DNA of 38,940 nucleotides from Hohaiivirga sp031547465 (lineage in GTDB: Bacteria > Pseudomonadota > Alphaproteobacteria > Rhizobiales > Beijerinckiaceae). The stretch covers positions 1-38,940 of the forward strand of contig JAVBRX010000154.1 of the NCBI GenBank assembly GCA_031547465.1, in the 5' to 3' direction. Position numbers and translations under genes: made by a program. This document shows, in pieces, positions 1 to 7,938 of the stretch (position 1 is its first letter; every line of letters begins with the position of its first letter). The notes beneath the pieces were generated by a model, which saw only the letters and a program-made list of their open reading frames with translations, searched no databases and was not told the origin of the DNA.

Positions 1-19
1 TTATCCAAGCGAGGCTTTG

Positions 20-1513
20 ATGGATACCGACACTCCGAAAAAACTCACGCTTACAGTCGAAAACACCGCTGATCTTGACGGAGGCGTCAAGCCGTCCGTC
101 GCCTTCGGGCCGGAAGGCGGCACTGTCGGCACAGCATCCGGCAGCAACTGGATCTTGAAAGATCGTCTGAAGACCATCGCACCGAAGCATCTAAAAGTTT
201 TCTACGCCGACGGCGCTTTCTGTATCGAAGCCCTGAGCGATGCCGGAGTACTGGTGAACGATGCCGCCCGTCCGGTTCCTCCCGGCGATCCGTTCCAGGT
301 GAGCGATGGCGATACGCTGCGCATCGGACGCTTCACCGTACGCGCCTTCATTTCCGAACTGGAACAAGGAAGCGGGCTGAACGACCGCTGGGACAACCGC
401 TTCACCTCGGTCGAAACCATGGTTGACGGACGGGTCAGCGATATCGACAGCGCCGGTAATGTTCTCGATACCGCCCTGGCAAAGGCGAACCGGGCGGTTT
501 CCTTACAGGAACGCCTTGAAAACCAGCGCAAGCTCGATCCGATCGAACTCATGCAGGAAAACGGCAGCGTGGCATTCGCAACCAAGGATCCGCTTGCAGC
601 CCTCGAACTGAACGAAAATCTGGAGGCTCGCCGCGTGACCAACGATCTGTCCGATTATCTCGGGGCGACCCCGGAGGATTCAAGCAAGCCCGCTATTCCG
701 GATAATCTCCAGCCAACCTCCGCCTACTTTTTACCGCCGCGCATCCAGGACAGGAACCGGCGCGATAAGATGACAGCCGCCCTGCAGACCGCTTCACGCG
801 AAGACCCGTACATAGCCGCCCTTGCGGCTGGCGGCGGCGAGCGCCCGGTCGAAGCGACGAACGCCATAGAGGCGCAATTGCGCGACAGTTGGTTAGGCAA
901 TGTCGAAACCGCTCCCGGAGCGCAGATCGACCATGTGGTGTTGCGCCCGTTATGTCACGGCCTGGGGCTTCCGGTTCAAGAGATGAGCGTACCCGAAGCT
1001 GACAGGCTGGCGCACGACATCGGCGAAGCACTGCGAACCGCCATCTCCGGCCTGATGGACATACACAAGGCAGAAATGTCGAGCCGCAGCCTGCTGGCGG
1101 AAACGCACATTCACGCCATTGAGGATAACCCGCTGCGTCTTGCCGATAATCCGGACGAAGCGGTCCACGATCTCTTCATGGTGCAAAGCCCCGTCCACCT
1201 GTCGGCGAGCGCGGCAATCGGCGAGAGCCTTCATACGGTGCGCCACCATCAGGAAGCAAGCGAAGCCGCAACCGACGCAGCACTGGAAACCGTGCTCAAG
1301 GCTCTCGCGCCCATCGCGCTGGCGCGCAGGTTTCTGAAATACAAGGGACACGCCCCCCGGACCGGAGATCTCGATGCCTGGCACTGGCGCATGTACCAGC
1401 ATTACTATTCCGAACTGAGTTCCGACCGGCAAGGCGGCTTGTCGCGTATGTTCCGCGAAGTTTTCCGCCAGGTTTACGACCGCGAGATGCGCGCCCGGTC
1501 CCTAGAGAGTTGA
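20..1513 (+). CDS. tagH: T6SS FHA-domain protein TagH/Fha (ImpI/VasC type)
   Basis: A 497-residue cytoplasmic protein with an N-terminal FHA-like fold (about residues 8-115, strands leading to GDTLRIGRFTVRAF) and a long C-terminal region, ending near the motif LARRFLKYKG and a Trp/Tyr-rich stretch, that is typical of the T6SS FHA family. In other systems FHA proteins take part in post-translational control of T6SS assembly. ATG at 20 is preferred to the TTG at 17 because GAGG lies 5 bases upstream. An in-frame TGA at 18-20 overlaps this ATG (TGATG), so an upstream gene probably ends here and is translationally coupled. The FHA phosphothreonine pocket looks degenerate: the usual Gly-Arg is Gly-Thr and the Ser of the S-x-x-H motif is missing (IAPKH). 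The family is clear from the C-terminus and from the tssJ-K-L genes that follow. Confidence 0.85.
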   Translation: MDTDTPKKLTLTVENTADLDGGVKPSVAFGPEGGTVGTASGSNWILKDRLKTIAPKHLKVFYADGAFCIEALSDAGVLVNDAARPVPPGDPFQVSDGDTLRIGRFTVRAFISELEQGSGLNDRWDNRFTSVETMVDGRVSDIDSAGNVLDTALAKANRAVSLQERLENQRKLDPIELMQENGSVAFATKDPLAALELNENLEARRVTNDLSDYLGATPEDSSKPAIPDNLQPTSAYFLPPRIQDRNRRDKMTAALQTASREDPYIAALAAGGGERPVEATNAIEAQLRDSWLGNVETAPGAQIDHVVLRPLCHGLGLPVQEMSVPEADRLAHDIGEALRTAISGLMDIHKAEMSSRSLLAETHIHAIEDNPLRLADNPDEAVHDLFMVQSPVHLSASAAIGESLHTVRHHQEASEAATDAALETVLKALAPIALARRFLKYKGHAPRTGDLDAWHWRMYQHYYSELSSDRQGGLSRMFREVFRQVYDREMRARSLES

Positions 1514-1522
1514 GTCACGGCC

Positions 1523-2068
1523 ATGCCGCTGTTTCGAAGAATTTTCCTCAGTGGAGCACTGATCCTGGCGGTCACGCTCACCGGCTGCACACCGAAGAAA
1601 GCAATCGAGGCGGTGGGCAAGATGGCGAAGGTCGCCATGGATCCCGACATGCCGATCGGCCCGCCGAAGGATGAGCCGTCCAAGGCTACGTTCACGGTCT
1701 ACTCGGAGCCAGGGGTCAACAAGAACGCTTACGGCGAATCCAGCCCGATGGATGTCTGGCTTGTACAATTGAGTGATGAAGGAAAGTTCCTGACAACCGA
1801 TTTCGAAACCCTGACGGCAGACATGAAATCGAGTCTGGGGCCGAGCTATGTCTCGCATAAGCAAATCCAAGCAGAGCCTAACAAGTCAAAAATAATATCT
1901 GATTGGGAAATAGCAAAAGAAACCAGACTTATAGGTGTAATCTCAGGATATAAAGATATAGATCGGACAGACTGGCGAACAATTGAAAATATAAATCCTA
2001 CGGGTGAAAACTATAAAATCGTTATCGTCACAAAAGCAAAGTACGTTCTCTTAGAGGTGCATCGGTGA
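1523..2068 (+). CDS. tssJ: T6SS outer-membrane lipoprotein TssJ
   Basis: A 181-residue lipoprotein. Residues 1-21 form a signal peptide with lipobox LTGC, so Cys22 should be lipidated; the protein anchors the TssM-TssL complex to the outer membrane. TssJ hallmarks are the strand PMDVWLVQLSDEGKF, an FETL helix, a Leu-Gly before the middle of the protein, and IGVISGYKDIDRTDWR near the C-terminus. It starts 9 bases after tagH and precedes tssK. The gene is compositionally split: the first part (to about 1860) is GC-rich like its neighbours, while about 1861-2100, covering the C-terminal third and the short gap to tssK, is strongly AT-rich with A/T-ending codons. The reading frame is intact, and the C-terminal part still matches what TssJ should contain. 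Function is confident; the cause of the composition shift is unknown. Confidence 0.9.
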   Translation: MPLFRRIFLSGALILAVTLTGCTPKKAIEAVGKMAKVAMDPDMPIGPPKDEPSKATFTVYSEPGVNKNAYGESSPMDVWLVQLSDEGKFLTTDFETLTADMKSSLGPSYVSHKQIQAEPNKSKIISDWEIAKETRLIGVISGYKDIDRTDWRTIENINPTGENYKIVIVTKAKYVLLEVHR

Positions 2069-2113
2069 GGCATATTTTTACAAGAAACATATGTTTCATG
2101 AAGGGGGAAGACC

Positions 2114-3469
2114 ATGTCATTGCGTAATCCGGTGGTATGGTCCGATGGCCTTTTCATCAAACCGCATCACTTCCAGCAGCAGCAGCGCTATCACGATTAT
2201 GTGGCAAGACGCCGGGCCGATGCAGACAACTCGTATCTATACGGGCTTGAGACGATCGAGATCAACAAGGAGAACCTGCTGCATGGGCGTATCTCCATCG
2301 TCTCGGCACGCGGGCTATTTCCCGATCGCACGGTATTCGACATGCCGGGGGAATGCCCTCCTCCACCGCCGATGAACCTAGCCGATACCAACAGCGTCAA
2401 TGAAATCATCTACCTTGCCCTGCCGTTATGGGCTAACGGCATCGTCGAAGTCTCAACCAGCCGGGCGGAGGACGGAACGCGCTTCCAGGCATTTGCGCAG
2501 GAAGCCCGGGACACCACGAGCAGCGATGCTGAATCTTATGAACTCTCGGTCGGACAACTGAAAACACGGCTGATGTTCGGCAGGGAGGACCGTAGCGCCT
2601 ATTCCTGCCTGCCCATTTGCCGGGTACTGGAGAAACGCGGCGACGGCAGCATCATTCTCGATCCGAACTTCATGCCGACGGCTTGTCACGTTAAGGCCAT
2701 CCCACAACTCAGCCGGGCGCTGGAGGATTTCACCGGCCTCCTGCAACAGCGGGGACGTCAGATTGCTGCCCGGCTCGGCGCTCTTGGGCAGACGGGTGTC
2801 GCCGAGGTCGCCGACTTCCTGTTATTGCAGGCTGTCAACCGTCTCGGACCGCAATTCAAGCACTTGAGCGAGATGAGCGGCGTGCACCCCGAGCGCCTCT
2901 ACGAAGCCTTCGGTATGGCAGCAGGCGAACTGGCAAGCTTCACGCATGAATCCCGGCTGCCGGAACAATGGCCGGCCTACAACCACGACGAGCCGCAGAT
3001 TTCGTTCGATCCGCTGATTGCATCGCTCAGGCGCTCGTTGAGTGTAATGCTGGAGCCGAACGCACTCACCCTGCCGATGATAAAGCACAAATACGGCCTG
3101 ATGACCGCCCCGGTTTCCGACACGGCTTTGATTTCGTCCTGTGTGTTCGTGCTGGCAGTCAAGGCGGCTGTGCCGCTCGACCGGCTCGCCAAAATATTCC
3201 CGAGCCAGGTCAAGGTGTCGTCAATCGAAAAGATCCGTGATCTCATCAACCTGCATCTTCCGGGTATCACCCTGCAACCGATGCCGACAGCCCCCCGCCA
3301 GTTACCATATCACGCCGGATACACGTATTTCCTGCTCGATCACAACTCGGCGGGCTGGGCAAACATGCAGAGCGCCAGCGGCTTCGCCTTCCATGTCGCG
3401 GGCGATTTTCCTGATCTTGAAATGCAATTCTGGGCCATCCGCGGACGTCAGAACGGGGGCGTGAAATGA
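2114..3469 (+). CDS. tssK: T6SS baseplate protein TssK
   Basis: A 451-residue TssK (ImpJ/VasE family). The diagnostic N-terminus PVVWSDGLFIKPHHFQQQQ is nearly invariant in this family, and the length is as expected. TssK forms trimers that attach the T6SS baseplate to the TssL-TssM membrane complex. The start at 2114 has a strong AAGGGGGAAG ribosome-binding site. The stop overlaps the tssL start in an ATGA junction (3466-3469), indicating translational coupling with its binding partner TssL. No internal frameshift is seen, and composition returns to the GC-rich norm right after the AT-rich end of tssJ. Confidence 0.95.
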   Translation: MSLRNPVVWSDGLFIKPHHFQQQQRYHDYVARRRADADNSYLYGLETIEINKENLLHGRISIVSARGLFPDRTVFDMPGECPPPPPMNLADTNSVNEIIYLALPLWANGIVEVSTSRAEDGTRFQAFAQEARDTTSSDAESYELSVGQLKTRLMFGREDRSAYSCLPICRVLEKRGDGSIILDPNFMPTACHVKAIPQLSRALEDFTGLLQQRGRQIAARLGALGQTGVAEVADFLLLQAVNRLGPQFKHLSEMSGVHPERLYEAFGMAAGELASFTHESRLPEQWPAYNHDEPQISFDPLIASLRRSLSVMLEPNALTLPMIKHKYGLMTAPVSDTALISSCVFVLAVKAAVPLDRLAKIFPSQVKVSSIEKIRDLINLHLPGITLQPMPTAPRQLPYHAGYTYFLLDHNSAGWANMQSASGFAFHVAGDFPDLEMQFWAIRGRQNGGVK

Positions 3470-4350
3470 ACCAGCATACACCGGTATCGTTGCCGTCGCA
3501 GGGGGGGAACGGAGCTAGTGAGGCTTTCGAAGCCAACAACGGCACTCCGCTGGCCATCGAAAACGGCAAAGCTCCGCCCCAGGTCACGGCCAAGCCCGTT
3601 TCCGAAGGAGACGTGATCGAGCATAACCCGCCACCCTCCTTCAAGCGGTTCAGCTTCGATCTGCGTGGCCACACCCTGAACCCGATCCTCGACGTCAGCG
3701 CGCCACTCCTGTCGCTGGCTGTGCGCGTTTCCGGCCTCAAACAGCACGATCATCTGGAAGACATGCACAAGCGCGTTCTTCAGGAGATGGAAGCCATCGA
3801 ACTTGAGTTGCACCGGCTGGGCTACGACCGGGTAACGATCCTCGCGCATCGTTACTGCCTGTGCGCGGTGGTCGACGAAGCAGTGATGACCACCACCTGG
3901 GGGATCGATTCCAGCTGGTCACAACGCAGTCTCCTGGCGATCTTCCATAACGAGACCTGGGGCGGCGAAAAGTTCTTTGTCATCCTCGACCGGATGCTGA
4001 TGGAGCCGAACCGCTACCTGCATCTCCTGGAGTTCCTCTATACCGCCCTGTGCATTGGCTATGAGGGCCGCTACAAGGTCATCCATAACGGTCACCAGCA
4101 ACTGGAGACGGTCGTCAAGGAAGTACACGACGTTATCCGCAAGGCGCGGGGCGCACCGGAAAGCCTGTCGTTGCTGCGTGGCGAAAACATCATGGAGAAG
4201 CTGCATCATGTCGTCTGGCGTACGCCGGTCGTCATGGTGTTCGGTGTCGCCCTGCTCGTCGCCGCCCTCATGTATGCCGGCTTTTTCCTCCATCTCGACC
4301 GCCACGTCGATCAGGCCCTGATCGAACTGTCGAAGATCATCGGAGGCTGA
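3466..4350 (+). CDS. tssL: T6SS inner-membrane protein TssL (DotU type)
   Basis: A 294-residue DotU/IcmH-family protein. The N-terminal 60 residues are low-complexity and cytoplasmic. The DotU core runs from about residue 70 to 250, with the characteristic ALCIGYEGRYK motif preceded by a FLYT turn. One C-terminal transmembrane segment (about 251-275, TPVVMVFGVALLVAALMYAG) tail-anchors it in the inner membrane. TssL links TssM to the baseplate subunit TssK. No OmpA-like peptidoglycan-binding extension is present, so cell-wall anchoring must come from another protein. The start overlaps the tssK stop, and the end carries a GGAGG that serves as the clpV ribosome-binding site. Confidence 0.93.
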   Translation: MNQHTPVSLPSQGGNGASEAFEANNGTPLAIENGKAPPQVTAKPVSEGDVIEHNPPPSFKRFSFDLRGHTLNPILDVSAPLLSLAVRVSGLKQHDHLEDMHKRVLQEMEAIELELHRLGYDRVTILAHRYCLCAVVDEAVMTTTWGIDSSWSQRSLLAIFHNETWGGEKFFVILDRMLMEPNRYLHLLEFLYTALCIGYEGRYKVIHNGHQQLETVVKEVHDVIRKARGAPESLSLLRGENIMEKLHHVVWRTPVVMVFGVALLVAALMYAGFFLHLDRHVDQALIELSKIIGG

Positions 4351-4352
4351 CG

Positions 4353-7052
4353 ATGGCAAAGGTCGAATTACGCGCCCTCGTCGGTCGCCTGAACACCGCC
4401 TGCAAGACGGCCCTCGAACAGGCGGCATCGATCTGCGTTGCCGCCGGACACCGGGAAGTGACGGTCGAGCATTTTCTTGTGGCTTTACTTGAGCAGCCCG
4501 GAACGGATATCCGCATCGTATTGCAGGCTGGCGGCATTTCTCCCAACATCTTCCTTGAAGACGTACGCAAGAGCTTCGAGCGCTTCAAATCCGGCAACGG
4601 TCAGGCCCCGGTTTTTTCCACGCCGTTGATCGAACTGTTGCAGGATGCCTGGATGGTCGCCTCTGTCGATCTCAGCGAGAGCGCGGTGCGCGGCGGAGCC
4701 GTTCTGCTGGCGCTGATGCAGGATTCCGAGCGCTTCGCACGGTTCGAATACATCACCCATCTTGATGCCCTGTCGACGTCCGATATTCGCAGGCGTTTCT
4801 CCGAGATTACCAAAGGTTCGGTGGAAACGCAGGCCGCCAGTCCTCAGGGACGGGCGAATAGCGGCGGCGAAAAGCCGGAACTGGAAAGCGCACTGGCAAA
4901 ATACGCCCATTGCTTCACCGAAGCTGCCCGCAAGGGGCAGATCGACCCGGTGTTCTGCCGCGACGAGGAAATCCGCCAGATGGTGGATATTCTCGCCCGC
5001 CGCCGCAAGAACAACCCGATCTGCGTCGGCGAGGCGGGCGTCGGCAAGACCGCCGTTGTCGAGGGCCTTGCCTTGCGCATCGTCGAGGGCGACGTGCCGG
5101 AAAGCCTGAAGGATGCCGAACTCTGGGGCCTCGACCTTGGCGCGTTGCAGGCCGGAGCGTCGGTGAAGGGCGAATTCGAGAAACGCCTGAAAGGCGTCCT
5201 CGATGAAGTGAAACATGCCGACCGGCAGATAATCCTGTTCATCGACGAAGCCCACACCCTGATCGGCGCGGGTGGACAGGCGGGCGGCAGCGATGCCGCC
5301 AATCTGCTGAAACCCGCTCTAGCACGCGGCGAGATCAAGACCATCGCCGCCACCACCTGGTCGGAATACAAGAAATATTTTGAGAAAGACCCGGCGCTGA
5401 CCCGACGCTTCCAACTGGTATCCCTCGGCGAGCCGACGGTAGAGCAGGCGCGTCTCATCATTCACGGCCTGATCCCGAGCTACGAAAAGGCGCACGGCGT
5501 CTACATCACCGACACCGGCGCAACTGCCGCCGCGCAATTGTCGGCCCGTTACATCACCGGACGGCAATTGCCGGACAAGGCCATCGACGTTCTGGATACC
5601 GCCTGTGCACGGGTAAAGGCGAGCTTCACCGGCATTCCCGCAGCCATCGACCGGCTGAAGCGCGAGCAGCAGGTTCTGCAACGCGATAAGGAATCCGGCT
5701 TTCTGTCTGATGACATGCAGCCCCGCCTGACGCGCCTCGCCGATATGATAGTCGAAACGCAGACCCGCCGGGAAACACTGGAAAAGGACTTCGAGGAACA
5801 GAAATCGCTCGCCGAGCGGTTGCGGGAATTACGCGACCGAGAGGACAAGGGCGAGAGTGCGGCAGTGGAATTAGCGGATTTACGGCAGGCGTTCGATACG
5901 GCGCGGCAGTACAATTCCCTTGTCAGTCTCGAAGTCGGTAAGGCGGAAGTCGCCGCCGTCATCGGCGACTGGACCGGTGTTCCGGTTTCCTCAATGTCGC
6001 AGAACGAAACCGCCAAGCTCCTCACGCTTGCCGAAACCATCGGCAAAAGTCTCCGGGGGCAGAATCATGCTTTAAGGCTGGTAGAGGAACAGTTGCAGAC
6101 CTCGCGGCTCGATCTCCAGCGTCAGGAGAGGCCTCTGGGCGTCTTTCTGTTCGTCGGTCCATCCGGCATCGGCAAGACCGAGACAGGGCTGGAAGTCGCC
6201 CGCAAACTGTTCGGCGGCGAGCAGTTTCTGACCACAATCAACATGACGGAATATCAGGAGCGCCATTCGCTCGCACGGTTGATCGGCTCGCCGCCTGGCT
6301 ATGTCGGCTATGGCGAGGGCGGTATTCTTACCGAGGCAATCCGCAAGAAACCGTACTCGGTGGTGCTGCTCGATGAGGTCGAGAAGGCCGATCCCGGCGT
6401 CCTCAACCTGTTCTATCAGGCGTTCGACAAAGGCGAGATGGCCGATGGCGAAGGTCGCAAGATCGACTGCAAAAACGTGGTGTTCTTTCTGACCTCGAAC
6501 CTCGCCTCCGATATGATCGAACAGATGACGACTGAGGCGGTGGAAAAGGGCGAAGAGCCAAACCCCGATAAAATCCTCGAAGAGATCCGCCCGTATCTCA
6601 ACAACCATTTCAAGCCTGCCCTGATCGCCCGCATGCGGGTTATCGTCTACCTGCCGCTGGGCGATACGGTGATGGCGGAGATCATCGATGCCAAGCTGAA
6701 GGATTTGCAGGCTCGACTCGACGAGAGGCACGGGCTGACCTTCGCTATCACCGATACGGCACGGAAGTTTCTGTGCGAACAGTGCATTCAGGCGGCAAGC
6801 GGCGCACGTCTGATCGATCAGATTTTGCAACGCCGTCTCGTGCCGCAGATCGCCAAGAAAATGCTGGAAGCGAACGTTGCCGACGAGCGGCTGACGACGG
6901 TAACGATCGACCTCGGAGAGAATCGCGATTTCGCCTTTGCGTTTGAAACACGCGGCTCTTCCTCCGCAAATCCGGGCAAACCTGTACTAGGTTCCAGCCA
7001 CACGGAGAACCAAAGAGATCAGGACTGTCAGGAGGGCCCTGGCAATGTTTGA
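4353..7052 (+). CDS. clpV: T6SS sheath-disassembly AAA+ ATPase ClpV (TssH)
   Basis: An 899-residue Hsp100/ClpB-like ATPase that disassembles contracted TssB-TssC sheaths for reuse. An N-terminal Clp repeat domain (about 1-150) should recognise the sheath. The first AAA+ module has Walker A GEAGVGKT (226-233) and Walker B FIDEAHTL; a coiled-coil middle domain rich in Arg/Glu follows (about 430-520). The second module has Walker A GPSGIGKT (602-609), the motif PGYVGYGEGG and Walker B LLDEVEKA. The C-terminus has a short hydrophilic tail of about 25 residues beyond the conserved core. The start is 2 bases after the tssL stop, with GGAGG inside tssL. The last 8 bases overlap the next gene. ClpV rather than ClpB is assigned from the T6SS context and N-domain. 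Confidence 0.95.
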   Translation: MAKVELRALVGRLNTACKTALEQAASICVAAGHREVTVEHFLVALLEQPGTDIRIVLQAGGISPNIFLEDVRKSFERFKSGNGQAPVFSTPLIELLQDAWMVASVDLSESAVRGGAVLLALMQDSERFARFEYITHLDALSTSDIRRRFSEITKGSVETQAASPQGRANSGGEKPELESALAKYAHCFTEAARKGQIDPVFCRDEEIRQMVDILARRRKNNPICVGEAGVGKTAVVEGLALRIVEGDVPESLKDAELWGLDLGALQAGASVKGEFEKRLKGVLDEVKHADRQIILFIDEAHTLIGAGGQAGGSDAANLLKPALARGEIKTIAATTWSEYKKYFEKDPALTRRFQLVSLGEPTVEQARLIIHGLIPSYEKAHGVYITDTGATAAAQLSARYITGRQLPDKAIDVLDTACARVKASFTGIPAAIDRLKREQQVLQRDKESGFLSDDMQPRLTRLADMIVETQTRRETLEKDFEEQKSLAERLRELRDREDKGESAAVELADLRQAFDTARQYNSLVSLEVGKAEVAAVIGDWTGVPVSSMSQNETAKLLTLAETIGKSLRGQNHALRLVEEQLQTSRLDLQRQERPLGVFLFVGPSGIGKTETGLEVARKLFGGEQFLTTINMTEYQERHSLARLIGSPPGYVGYGEGGILTEAIRKKPYSVVLLDEVEKADPGVLNLFYQAFDKGEMADGEGRKIDCKNVVFFLTSNLASDMIEQMTTEAVEKGEEPNPDKILEEIRPYLNNHFKPALIARMRVIVYLPLGDTVMAEIIDAKLKDLQARLDERHGLTFAITDTARKFLCEQCIQAASGARLIDQILQRRLVPQIAKKMLEANVADERLTTVTIDLGENRDFAFAFETRGSSSANPGKPVLGSSHTENQRDQDCQEGPGNV

Positions 7053-7890
7053 TCATTCTCTCATGTCCCGTTTCATACTGGGAGCAGCCACCGGTTTCTG
7101 GTTTGCCACCTCAGGCGCAGCCATGGCGCAGACACCGCCCGATGTATCGATTGCCAAACCGGCGCCGACAGTTGAAACCTGTCGAATCCTCACCGACCGG
7201 GTGGCCCGGCTCGAATGTTTCGACACGGTCTTCAACGTCGTCATCCCTTCGCCGCCCCCCGATCCGCCGGTTTTTCCGGTCGAGGCCAAGCCTGCAATCA
7301 TTGAGGGGCCGATCCGGACCATTGCCCATCGGCAGGAACAGGGACGGGTTGCCGAGCAGAAAGGCTGGCTGACCCGAGTCCGGCCCTGGAAGGAGGAGAT
7401 GTTCTTCTCCCTCGATAATTTCGCCGATATCCGCCGCTCCGCCGCCAATCAGGAGCCACAGGGAACGGTGAACGCCCATCGCTGGACAAACGAAACTACT
7501 GACGTGTTTCTGACGCTGTCGGAAAACAGCGTGGCCGCTGGCTTCCCGGACAAGAACCTGTCCCAGAAAGCGGTGCTGATGGCGACGTGCGAGAACAAGA
7601 TCACGTCGCTTTATGCCGTGTTGCCGACCCCCATCAGCAACCCGCGCGCCAAGGTAACGCTGTCAAGCGACCGGGGAACCGTGTTCACCGCCAACTGGCG
7701 GGATGTCGAACAGGGTTATGTCATCGGTGCCGGGCGCGGTCTTGAAAGCATCGACTTCCTCAAGAGCATCGCCTCGTTCAAGCGCGTCCAGCTTCAGCTC
7801 CAGGACGAACAGGGCTCCCGGAGCTTCGTGTTCGACATTGAAAACCTTTCCGCAAAACTGTCGCCGCTGCGCACGGCCTGCCGCTGGTAG
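7045..7890 (+). CDS. tagO: T6SS-associated exported protein TagO/VasI
   Basis: A 281-residue protein with a signal peptide (about 1-28, ending AAMAQ) and the N-terminal signature ETCRILTDRVARLECFD found in the VasI/TagO family. A Pro-rich linker leads to a C-terminal beta-rich domain containing paired cysteines (CRIL/ECF at the start; CENK and TACRW later). VasI/TagO proteins are periplasmic accessories of some T6SS loci, implicated in membrane-complex function or cell-wall handling. The start at 7045 has GGAGGG 8 bases upstream and overlaps the clpV end by 8 bases. It sits between clpV and tssM, a common position. The family is likely; the exact role here is not established. Confidence 0.8.
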   Translation: MFDHSLMSRFILGAATGFWFATSGAAMAQTPPDVSIAKPAPTVETCRILTDRVARLECFDTVFNVVIPSPPPDPPVFPVEAKPAIIEGPIRTIAHRQEQGRVAEQKGWLTRVRPWKEEMFFSLDNFADIRRSAANQEPQGTVNAHRWTNETTDVFLTLSENSVAAGFPDKNLSQKAVLMATCENKITSLYAVLPTPISNPRAKVTLSSDRGTVFTANWRDVEQGYVIGAGRGLESIDFLKSIASFKRVQLQLQDEQGSRSFVFDIENLSAKLSPLRTACRW

Positions 7891-7938
7891 CCGTGCGTCC
7901 ATCGACCAAGGACAACAGACCAAGGAACGACACTTGCC

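Noticed and set aside
1..20. Possible end of an upstream gene (in-frame TGA at 18-20 overlapping the tagH ATG)
   Set aside because: Only five codons are in the window, too few to name or list as a gene; noted under tagH instead.
4485..5255. 256-codon minus-strand frame opposite clpV
   Set aside because: Shadow of clpV codon bias; no start signal or domain.
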